Source: Streptosporangiaceae bacterium
Lineage (GTDB): Bacteria; Actinomycetota; Actinomycetes; Streptosporangiales; Streptosporangiaceae
Assembly (NCBI GenBank): GCA_025934635.1
Contig: JAICWX010000016.1
Span: forward strand, 1-52,586
Direction: 5' to 3'
DNA length: 52,586 nucleotides
A model generated the notes under the pieces. That model was not told the DNA's origin. It worked only from the letters and a program-made list of their open reading frames with translations, and searched no databases. This document shows positions 8,031-14,918 of the stretch, in pieces. How positions within the stretch are numbered: position 1 is the first letter of the stretch; each line of letters begins with the position of its first letter. The translations under genes were made by a program, and so were the position numbers.

Positions 8031-11000
8031 CCACCGGGCCGGCGGTCGGGTCGAGCTCGGTGGCCTGGGAGACCCCGGCCGGGGTGAGCACGTCCATGGC
8101 CTTGGGCACGGTGTCCGGGTCGGCCGCGCAGATCGGCGCGGTGCCGCCGGGCGCGCATACCCCGAACGTGAAGCCGCCCGGGGTCGGGGTGAAGTTACGC
8201 GCCTGGTCGGTGCCGAACCCGTCCTGGCCGGTGAGCACCACGCTGAAGCCCCAGCCCGAGGACGGGGTGCCGAACTGCGCTTCGGGCAGCGCGATGGTGA
8301 TCGTACGGTCGGCCTGCTCGGCGAGCACCGACGCGGTGCCGGCGCTAGCCCCGGCCGCGTTCACCCAGACCGGGTCGGCGAAGCCCTGCACCTCGATCCG
8401 CTGGCTCCAGGCGCCGGACGGCCCGATCGTGTAGTTGCGGGAGGCGGCCGCGGCCGCGGTGGAGGTCGCGGCGGCGCCCGGCACGTGCACGTAGAGGTCG
8501 AGCAGCTGCGCCCCGTCGGTCACGCCGAAGGTGGGGTCCAGGTTGCGCAGGGTGGTGCGCAGGTAGGCGAAGGTCCCGTCGGACAGGACCTGGAACCTGG
8601 TCAGGTCGAACGCCCCGGCGTGGAAGCTGGCGTCGGTCGGGTACTGGTAGGTGCCCGGGCCGTTGTCGTCGCCGGACGGGTCGGTCACGTCGAGCACGGT
8701 GCTGCCGCCGCCCTCGTTGGTGACGGCGACCTGTGCGTAGCCGGTGCTGCGGCCGCCGGCGGTGCTGGCCGCCACGGTGATCGCGTTGGTGCCGAAGCTG
8801 ACCGGCACCGTGGCCGAGAACGTCCCGTCGGACGCCGCGGTAGTGCTGGTCACCGCGGCCGGGGCGCTGGTGGTGGTGTCGTCCGACTGGACCGTCACCG
8901 CCGCGCCGGGCGCGGTCTTCCCGGTCACCGTGGTGGTGGCGGTGGCCAGCGTGGCACCCTGGGCCGGGGCGGTGATGGTCACCGGCAGCGAGCCGGGCGG
9001 CCCGTTCGTGACGTAGCGCGCGGTGGTCAGGGCCGGGGTGTCGACGTTATGCCCGGTGCCCAGGGAGTCGATCAGCCGCACCTCCTGGGCCTGGGCCCAG
9101 GTCAGCGGGGACGCCGAGCCGGCCGCCTTGCCCTTGGCGAACCCGATGGACGCGGTGGCCGGGTCGCTGCCGTACGGCGAGGCGGGCAGGTCCGGGTCCT
9201 CCCAGGCCTGCTCGGGCACCAGCCCCACGCCGGAGGAGAAGCTGACGATCGCCTGCAGCAGGGCCTGCGCCCCGCTGGCGGACCCGGCGGCGAGGTCGGA
9301 CTCGGCGCGCTCGCCGGACAGGTTCGGCCACAGGTGCCCGGTGCCGGTGCCGGTGGGCGGCCACGGGGCCCCGGTCACCGTGCACGAGGTCTGGCTGGGC
9401 TGGTAGCAGTCACCGTAGCCGTCGGCGCTCCCGGCGGCGGCGCTGTTGCCGTACCGGTAGTAGCCGGTGCCGCTGGGGGTGGATACCGAGATCTGCTTGT
9501 CGAGCACGGCCAGCGAGGCCCGGACGTCGGGGTCGGTGACCGGGAGCTCACCCAGCCGGACCAGCTCCTGGAAGCCGCCGTCGATGACGGAGCGCTGGTC
9601 CAGGGTGGGGCCGCCGTTGCCGAGGCTGTAGCTGACGGCCGCGTTCGGGTCGCCGGACTTGGACAGCCGGATGAAGTAGCGCGGGGCGTCCGGGCCGGAG
9701 GTGGTCACCGTCCAGGTCTTGATGGTGCGCTGGAAGTCGTCGGCGGTGGCCTGGTACAGGCGGGCGCGGACGGCGTCGCCGTGGCTGGCGGCGATGGCCG
9801 ACGCGGCGGTCAGGCCGGCGATCTCGGCCGCGATCGTGGACGGGGAGTAGCCGGTCTGCTCTTCCCAGCGTTCCACGCCGTCGGACGGGCCGTTGGCGAC
9901 GAGGAAGTCGGCGGCCGGCCGGATGTGGTCCTGCCACAAGGCGGCGTCACCGCCGAGCCCGGCCAGGGAGGCCATCAGGATCGGGTAGGCCGTTTCGTCC
10001 AGCTGGGTGCCCCCGGTGTCGGGCGCGGCCTTCCCGTTCAGCAGCGAGTTGCGCGGCATCGCCCCGTCCGGGAGCTGCTGGCGGTCGAACAGGAACAGCG
10101 TCGCCGCCCGGGCCGCGGCGGTGTCCCCGTCGGCCATCAGCCCGGTGAAGGCCTCGTACAGGTCCCGGGAGAACACCTCGCGGTACGAGCCGAAGTAGGA
10201 CGGCTCGCCGCCGGCCGTCGCCCCGGCCGGCACCGACTGGCCCCACGGGCTGGCCAGGGAGGCCACGATCGCGCCGGGGAAGGTCTTGTCCTCGCTGGCC
10301 TTCAGGACGTTGGCCGACAGGTAGTAATGGGTGGCCAGCTTGACCTCGCGGGCAGGCGGCGGCCGCAGCCGGGCGTCGTAGCCAACCCAGCCGGCCAGGT
10401 AGCTGGCCGCGGTCAGGGCGAACGGGCGGCTCAGCGAGCTCTTGGCGACGGACACCGACTGGGCCTGGCTGCGGCCGAATCCCAGCGCGAGGGTCAGCTG
10501 GCGGCTGGCGCCCGGGGTGACGTCCTCGGTGGCCGTGATGTGGCCGCCGGGGGCGGAGGTGTACGAGGTCAGGGTGCGCGCGGAGTCCAGCCCGGTGAGG
10601 CCGTCGCTGGCGGTGCCCGCGTAGCCGACGGTGGCCGCGCCCTGGGGCGAGCTGGCCAGCGCCATGTAGGTCGGCGCCGCGTAGTCCCGGTTGGCCGCGT
10701 TGGTGACGGTGTTGGTGCTGAAGACCACCGGGACGCCCGAGGCGTCCACCACGCCGGAGTTGGCGCCGGCGTTGGCCGTCCCCCCGCCGCCGTTGCCGTT
10801 GGCGTGGGCGTCGAGCCGGGCGTACAGGTGCAGGCCGGCCAGGTTGACCCCGGACCCGGGCACGGCCTGCAGGCTGGTGTGCATCAGCACGGTGTCCCGG
10901 GCCGGATCGGTGATGTAGGTCGTGACCAGCCGGTAGCCGTGCTTGGCGTCGGCGGACGTCACCGTGCAGGCCATGCCGGTGGGGTCGGCGGCCACCGTGT

Positions 11001-11355
11001 AGGTCATGTCCCGCGCCTGCAGGTCGGTGAACGTGGACCCGTCGGTCACGATGTACTGCAGCGTGCTCACGTCGGTGTTGTCGATCGTGGGCTCGTAGAC
11101 GTCGGAGAGCACCCCGCCGGCCACGGTGTACCAGGCCTTGGATCCCGTCCCGGCCGAGGTGCCCAGGCAGTCCTTCCTGGCCAGGTCGAAGTACGAGGGC
11201 GCGCCGGGTGCACCAGGGGCCGTGGCCGCTGCGCCGGCGCCGGTCACCGAAGCACGGGCCGCCGGGACGGCGACCGCGGCCGGGACGGTGACGGCCAGCC
11301 CGGCCAGCAGGGCCGTGCTGGCGGCGAGCGGGATGAAACGACGACGGCGTGGCAT
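8005..11355 (-). CDS. Secreted GH15 glucodextranase / glucoamylase-like enzyme
   Basis: An 1116-residue exported glycosidase that releases glucose from alpha-glucans or dextran outside the cell. A signal peptide is clear: MPRRRR, a hydrophobic core, then cleavage near AARA. The order is a glucodextranase N-domain (about 45-320), a GH15 (alpha/alpha)6 catalytic domain (about 320-790) with the general acid in WEEQTGYSPS (about residue 495) and the general base in VPEQAWED (about 713), an Ig-like domain (about 790-875: TAPAQGATL...VTGKTAPGAAV), and a C-terminal beta-sandwich like glucodextranase domain C (about 885-1100, starting DPSGDDNGPG). ATG 11355 has GGGAGGG upstream. A lone gene, so substrate preference between starch and dextran is open. 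Confidence 0.87.
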   Translation of the reverse strand: MPRRRRFIPLAASTALLAGLAVTVPAAVAVPAARASVTGAGAAATAPGAPGAPSYFDLARKDCLGTSAGTGSKAWYTVAGGVLSDVYEPTIDNTDVSTLQYIVTDGSTFTDLQARDMTYTVAADPTGMACTVTSADAKHGYRLVTTYITDPARDTVLMHTSLQAVPGSGVNLAGLHLYARLDAHANGNGGGGTANAGANSGVVDASGVPVVFSTNTVTNAANRDYAAPTYMALASSPQGAATVGYAGTASDGLTGLDSARTLTSYTSAPGGHITATEDVTPGASRQLTLALGFGRSQAQSVSVAKSSLSRPFALTAASYLAGWVGYDARLRPPPAREVKLATHYYLSANVLKASEDKTFPGAIVASLASPWGQSVPAGATAGGEPSYFGSYREVFSRDLYEAFTGLMADGDTAAARAATLFLFDRQQLPDGAMPRNSLLNGKAAPDTGGTQLDETAYPILMASLAGLGGDAALWQDHIRPAADFLVANGPSDGVERWEEQTGYSPSTIAAEIAGLTAASAIAASHGDAVRARLYQATADDFQRTIKTWTVTTSGPDAPRYFIRLSKSGDPNAAVSYSLGNGGPTLDQRSVIDGGFQELVRLGELPVTDPDVRASLAVLDKQISVSTPSGTGYYRYGNSAAAGSADGYGDCYQPSQTSCTVTGAPWPPTGTGTGHLWPNLSGERAESDLAAGSASGAQALLQAIVSFSSGVGLVPEQAWEDPDLPASPYGSDPATASIGFAKGKAAGSASPLTWAQAQEVRLIDSLGTGHNVDTPALTTARYVTNGPPGSLPVTITAPAQGATLATATTTVTGKTAPGAAVTVQSDDTTTSAPAAVTSTTAASDGTFSATVPVSFGTNAITVAASTAGGRSTGYAQVAVTNEGGGSTVLDVTDPSGDDNGPGTYQYPTDASFHAGAFDLTRFQVLSDGTFAYLRTTLRNLDPTFGVTDGAQLLDLYVHVPGAAATSTAAAAASRNYTIGPSGAWSQRIEVQGFADPVWVNAAGASAGTASVLAEQADRTITIALPEAQFGTPSSGWGFSVVLTGQDGFGTDQARNFTPTPGGFTFGVCAPGGTAPICAADPDTVPKAMDVLTPAGVSQATELDPTAGPVVIQPVPVP

Positions 11356-11403
11356 GATGGTGCCCTCCCTCGGGACCTGCCGAGCCTCCCGCCGCCCCGA
11401 TAT

Positions 11404-11437
11404 GAACGTCAAGTAACACTCACGAACATTAAGTAAC
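11404..11437 (-). repeat. Tandem 14-bp direct repeat upstream of the GH15 gene
   Basis: GAACGTCAAGTAAC (11404-11417) and GAACATTAAGTAAC (11424-11437) are direct repeats with a 20-bp period, about two helical turns. They lie 49-82 bp upstream of the GH15 start and in the gap before the corA-like gene. The spacing suits a regulator binding one face of DNA, possibly the glucan-utilisation regulator. Function is inferred. Confidence 0.45.
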
Positions 11438-11479
11438 AATCCGGTCGCGGTGGCCGGCCGCAGGACGCGCAGCCGGACA

Positions 11480-12499
11480 TCAGCTGCCGGGCGGGCCGGA
11501 TGCGGCCTTGCTGGCGCGCGGCGCGCGTATCCGCAGCCACCAGAACAGCAGCACCAGCGGGACGACCAGGCCGCCGATACCGAAGGCGACGAAGTCGATA
11601 TCGGTGTTGACGTGGCTGACCAGCCAGCCGAAGTTCTGGCCGAAGAACCCGGTGACGAACGTCAGCGGCAGGAACACCGTGGCCAGGATGGTGAGCTGCT
11701 CGATGGTGGTGTTCTGCCGCACGCTGATCTTGTTCTGCTCGACCGAGATCACCGCCATGTTGGCTTCGAGCACCGTGCCGAGCAGGTCGCGCTGGGCGGC
11801 GACCTCCTCGTCGACCAGCAGCAGGTGGTCCCGCACGTCGCGCAGGTAGGGCCGCAGCTTCTTGTCGGCGGACCGCTCGACCGCGGCGGTCACCCCGAGC
11901 AGCGGGTGGACCGCCCGGTAGAAGTCGGTGGCCTCCCGGCGCAGCGAGTAGATCCGCTCGGTCGGCGCGACGGCGCCCGAGAACACGGTGGCCTCGATCT
12001 GGTCGATGTCGCGCTCGAGCCCGGCCACGACCGGCGCATACCCGTCCACCACCACGTCGAGGATGGCCCACAGCGCCGCCGAGCTGCCCGCCGCCAGCAG
12101 CTCGGGCCGCTGCTCGAACCGCTGCCGGGCCCCGCGCAGCTCGCTCGCCGCGCCCTGCCGCACGGTGATCACGAAGGACGGCGCGAGGAACACGCTGATC
12201 TCGCCGAAGTCGACCTCCTCGGCGTCGTCGTCATAGCGCGCCGTGCGCAAGATGATCAGCCGCACGTCCTGGTCGTACATCTCGATCTTGGGCCGCATAT
12301 GGAAGGTCTGCGCGTCCTCGACGGCCAGCTCGTGCAGGCCGAAGGTGTCACGGACCTGGGCCAGCTCCTCTTCGCCGGGCTCGAACAGGCCGAGCCAGAC
12401 GAAACCGCCCTGCCCGCACCGGGACGCCGCCTCCTGCAGCGGCACGGGGCCCTCGTCGCGCCGCCGGCCGTCCTGGTAGTGAGCGCAGTCAACGATCAT
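11480..12499 (-). CDS. CorA-family divalent cation transporter with GQN signature
   Basis: A 339-residue CorA-type protein that would form a pentameric membrane channel for Mg2+, Co2+ or possibly Zn2+. The large N-terminal cytoplasmic domain is followed by the long stalk helix (VLEANMAVISVEQNKISVRQ) and two C-terminal membrane helices (LTILATVFLPLTFVTGFFGQ and FGIGGLVVPLVLLFWWL). The pore-mouth signature, normally GMN, reads GQN in FFGQNFGWL. The loop after it is acidic and short. An AAGGAGG ribosome site precedes the ATG at 12499. It is a single gene convergent to nothing and divergent from the kinase. Ion specificity cannot be told from sequence. Confidence 0.82.
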   Translation of the reverse strand: MIVDCAHYQDGRRRDEGPVPLQEAASRCGQGGFVWLGLFEPGEEELAQVRDTFGLHELAVEDAQTFHMRPKIEMYDQDVRLIILRTARYDDDAEEVDFGEISVFLAPSFVITVRQGAASELRGARQRFEQRPELLAAGSSAALWAILDVVVDGYAPVVAGLERDIDQIEATVFSGAVAPTERIYSLRREATDFYRAVHPLLGVTAAVERSADKKLRPYLRDVRDHLLLVDEEVAAQRDLLGTVLEANMAVISVEQNKISVRQNTTIEQLTILATVFLPLTFVTGFFGQNFGWLVSHVNTDIDFVAFGIGGLVVPLVLLFWWLRIRAPRASKAASGPPGS

Positions 12500-12674
12500 G
12501 GGTCCTCCTTGTCAGCAGCCGCGCAGCCGTTCGTCAGCAGTCGCGCAGCCGTCAGCTACCAAGCATCGCGGTATCCCCCCGGGAGGCAAGACCTGGTCCC
12601 CCGGGGACGGGTAGCCTGGCGCCGTGACGGCCGCGATGTCGTAGCCGCCGAGCGAGCCGGAGAAAGCGACCGCG
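12500..12674. repeat. Divergent gap with an imperfect 22-bp tandem repeat
   Basis: Between corA and the kinase gene, GTCAGCAGCCGCGCAGCCG is followed at once by a second copy, GTCAGCAGTCGCGCAGCCG, at about 12510-12552. The rest shows no clear promoter motif. Both flanking genes must be transcribed out of this segment. Confidence 0.35.
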
Positions 12675-14231
12675 ATGCCGCCAAAGCCCCTGCAGCCAGG
12701 CGATCCCGAGCGCCTGGGGCGCTTCGAGCTGCTCGGGCGGCTGGGCGAGGGCGGCCAGGGCATCGTCTACCTCGGCCGCGGGCCTCACCCGGGGGAAGAC
12801 CGGGTGGCCGTCAAGGTGCTGCGGTCGACCGCCGACGCCGACGTCCTGGAACGGCTGGCCCGCGAGCTCGACGCGATCCACCAGGTGCAGCCGTTCGTCA
12901 CGGCCGGGGTCATCGAGGCGTCGGCCGAAGGCGAGCGGCGCTACGTCGTCAGCGAGTTCATCGACGGCCCGTCGCTGCAGGAACGGGTGGACGAGCGGGG
13001 GCCGCTGCCCGAGGGAGAACTGCAGCGCCTCGCGGTCGGCACGGCCACCGCGCTGACCGCCATCCACGGCGCGGGGGTCGTGCACCGGGACTTCAAGCCG
13101 GCCAACGTCCTGCTGGGCCCGGACGGCCCGCGGGTGGTGGACTTCGGCATCGCCCGGCTGACCGACGCGCCGACGATCACCAGCGGGCTCATCGGCACGC
13201 CGTCCTACGTGGCGCCGGAGCAGCTGGGCGGCGCCCGGCCGACCAGCGCGGTGGACATCTTCGCCTGGGCGGTGACCCTGATCTACGCGGCCACCGGCCG
13301 GCTGGCGTTCGGCGCCGACAGCGTCTCCGCGGTCATGCACCGCATCCTGTACGAGGAGCCGGACGTGAACGGCCTGCCGCCGTCGCTGCGGGCCATCGCC
13401 CGGGAGTGCCTGGAGAAGGATCCGGCCCGGCGGCCGAGCGCCCGCGACCTGCTGCTCCGCCTCGTCGATCCCACGGCGCAGCGCGCCGCGGTCGCCGCTC
13501 CCGGGCCGCCCGCCGCGGCCGGGCCGGCCACCTGGGGTCCGGGTTACGGGCCGCCGGGGGCGGCCGACTCGCCGCCGCCCGGCTGGGCGGCGGCCACCGG
13601 CCCGGTGTACCCGGCCGGCGGTCCTACTGCCCCCGGCGGCTACCCGAGCCAGCCCTACGGGCCGGGAAATCCGGGCCAGCCCTACGGGCCGGCTAGCCCG
13701 GGCCCCCGGTTCAGGCGGGGCCTGCTCCTGGCCGCCTGCGGGGTCGCGGTCGTCGCCATTGCGCTCGGCGCGCTGCTGCTCACCCGGGGACCGGCGTCCG
13801 GGCCGCCGGCCACCTCGGCTAGCGACCCGGCCAGCCACCCGGCGAGCCCGGCCGTCACTCAGTCCAGCCAGCCGGCCAGCCCGACGGCGACGCAGCCGAC
13901 GCCGCCGGCCGGGCCGACGATCCCGGCTTCGTTCGCGGGCACCTGGAGCGGCACGGCCACCCAGGCCATGGTCGGTGATTCGAGCTTCGGCCTGAAGAAC
14001 AAGATCTCGTTCACGTTCGCGGCCGGCTCGCGCACCGCCCACGAGACCGATCAGGACTGCGTGAACACCCTCACGCTGACCCGGGCGACGGCCACGGTGA
14101 TGGTCTTCAGCGAGCCGGGGACCGCGGCCTGCGTCGCGGGCACGGTGACGTTCACCCGGCACGGCACCGGGCTGGCCTACCGGTGGACCGACAACGTCGA
14201 GCAGAACACCGCGGTCCTGCGCAAGTCCTGA
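12675..14231 (+). CDS. Transmembrane serine/threonine protein kinase (PknB class)
   Basis: A 518-residue receptor-like kinase. Residues 15-270 are a Hanks-type kinase domain: glycine loop GRLGEGGQGIVYLG, ATP lysine in VAVKVL, catalytic loop HRDFKPANVLL (about 137), DFG (about 157), and GTPSYVAPEQ with APE. A proline/glycine-rich juxtamembrane stretch with two YGP repeats leads to one membrane helix (about 348-368), a Ser/Pro/Thr linker, and a short extracellular domain (about 415-518) starting IPASFAGTWSG. The Asp-Phe replacement of the usual Leu in HRDLKP is tolerated in this family. The external domain has two cysteines and no PASTA repeats, so it may sense something other than peptidoglycan. 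GGAG lies before ATG 12675. Confidence 0.88.
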   Translation: MPPKPLQPGDPERLGRFELLGRLGEGGQGIVYLGRGPHPGEDRVAVKVLRSTADADVLERLARELDAIHQVQPFVTAGVIEASAEGERRYVVSEFIDGPSLQERVDERGPLPEGELQRLAVGTATALTAIHGAGVVHRDFKPANVLLGPDGPRVVDFGIARLTDAPTITSGLIGTPSYVAPEQLGGARPTSAVDIFAWAVTLIYAATGRLAFGADSVSAVMHRILYEEPDVNGLPPSLRAIARECLEKDPARRPSARDLLLRLVDPTAQRAAVAAPGPPAAAGPATWGPGYGPPGAADSPPPGWAAATGPVYPAGGPTAPGGYPSQPYGPGNPGQPYGPASPGPRFRRGLLLAACGVAVVAIALGALLLTRGPASGPPATSASDPASHPASPAVTQSSQPASPTATQPTPPAGPTIPASFAGTWSGTATQAMVGDSSFGLKNKISFTFAAGSRTAHETDQDCVNTLTLTRATATVMVFSEPGTAACVAGTVTFTRHGTGLAYRWTDNVEQNTAVLRKS

Positions 14232-14237
14232 CCGCGG

Positions 14238-14639
14238 TCAGCCGCGCCAGCGGAACCAGGCCACGGCGAGTGCGTAGGCCAGGCCGCCGATGGCGAGGAG
14301 CCAGTCGTACGGGCTCCCGCTCTGCCCCCGGGCCGTTGCCACCAGCCAGGCCACGATCAGGGCGACGATCAGGGCCAGCCCGGCGGCCGCGGTGGCACTC
14401 AGGTCGATCTGCGCGAAGCGCTCGTCCCGGCCGTCGCCGCGCAGCCCGCGGACGGTCTCGCTCCGCCCGGCGGCCAGGACGACCAGGCCGAACACCGCCA
14501 GCACGCCGAACGAGATGGCGCCTTCGCCCGGGTGGCCGCCCAGCCAGCTGACCGCCAGCATGACGAGGCCGAGCCCGGCCGAGAGCGACGGCAGGAACCA
14601 CTTAGAGCGAGTAAAGGTCTGGCTACGATCCTTGTTCAT
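14238..14639 (-). CDS. Small multi-pass membrane protein
   Basis: A 133-residue protein with four predicted membrane helices: LPSLSAGLGLVMLAVSWLG, ISFGVLAVFGLVVLAAG, AAAGLALIVALIVAWLV and LLAIGGLAYALAVAWF. No known domain was recognised, but the arrangement of an XRE regulator followed by a small membrane protein of this size is common in Gram-positive bacteria. The ATG at 14639 lies inside the preceding regulator gene (17-nt overlap), with GAGGAG 8 nt upstream. It is therefore translated with the regulator and probably controlled by the nested operator at 14844-14880. The next gene converges from the other strand 6 nt away. Confidence 0.72.
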   Translation of the reverse strand: MNKDRSQTFTRSKWFLPSLSAGLGLVMLAVSWLGGHPGEGAISFGVLAVFGLVVLAAGRSETVRGLRGDGRDERFAQIDLSATAAAGLALIVALIVAWLVATARGQSGSPYDWLLAIGGLAYALAVAWFRWRG

Positions 14640-14820
14640 CGAACATCTCCTCGACCGTGACGCCAAAGAAGCGGGCGAGTGCGAGCGCGAGCGGGAGCGA
14701 AGGGGTATAGCGCTCGTTCTCGATCGAGTTGATGGTCTGGCGAGACACGCCCATTGCCTCCGCCAGCTGCCCCTGGGCCAGGTCCTTCTGGACCCGCAGC
14801 ATGCGCACCTTGTTCTTCAT
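14623..14820 (-). CDS. Compact XRE-family transcriptional regulator
   Basis: A 65-residue Cro/C1-type DNA-binding protein that is almost only a helix-turn-helix: VQKDLAQGQLAEAMGVSRQT is the recognition part, followed by INSIENERYTPSLPLALALA. This belongs to the small YgzD/HipB-like regulators that typically sit before a membrane protein gene. A ribosome site AGGAGG lies 12 nt upstream of the ATG at 14820. Its own upstream region carries a nested palindrome, so autoregulation is likely. It is divergent from the metallophosphoesterase gene, which could share the operator. Confidence 0.85.
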   Translation of the reverse strand: MKNKVRMLRVQKDLAQGQLAEAMGVSRQTINSIENERYTPSLPLALALARFFGVTVEEMFDEQGS

Positions 14821-14843
14821 CGCCTGCGAACAGGCCTCCTACC

Positions 14844-14880
14844 TGTAAAGCGTGCTTGATATGGACAAGCTAGCTTTACA
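14844..14880. promoter_or_regulatory. Nested palindromic operator in the XRE / phosphoesterase divergent region
   Basis: Outer arms TGTAAAGC (14844-14851) and GCTTTACA (14873-14880) are perfect. Inner arms GCTTG (14854-14858) and CAAGC (14866-14870) are also perfect, around a 7-nt centre. Only two unpaired bases separate inner and outer arms on each side, so 26 of 37 bases are symmetric. A third small repeat, TTGAC/GTCAA, follows at 14882-14895. The site lies 24 bp before the XRE start. It ends one base before the -35 element of the divergent gene. Confidence 0.65.
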
Positions 14881-14881
14881 C

Positions 14882-14918
14882 TTGACCCCTGTCAAGCTTA
14901 CTTGTCACTATGGGTCCA
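14882..14918 (+). promoter_or_regulatory. Sigma-70-type promoter giving a probable leaderless transcript
   Basis: TTGACC (14882-14887) and CACTAT (14906-14911) are separated by 18 bp. The expected start point, about 7 nt after the -10, coincides with the ATG at 14918. No ribosome site precedes that ATG. The phosphoesterase mRNA is therefore probably leaderless. Confidence 0.55.

Noticed and set aside
8485..11436. 983-codon open frame opposite the GH15 gene
   Set aside because: A shadow of the glucodextranase gene, with a repetitive V/G/R composition and no domain.
11450..13696. 748-codon plus-strand frame over corA and the kinase
   Set aside because: It spans two genes on opposite strands and the gap between them; both have complete motifs.
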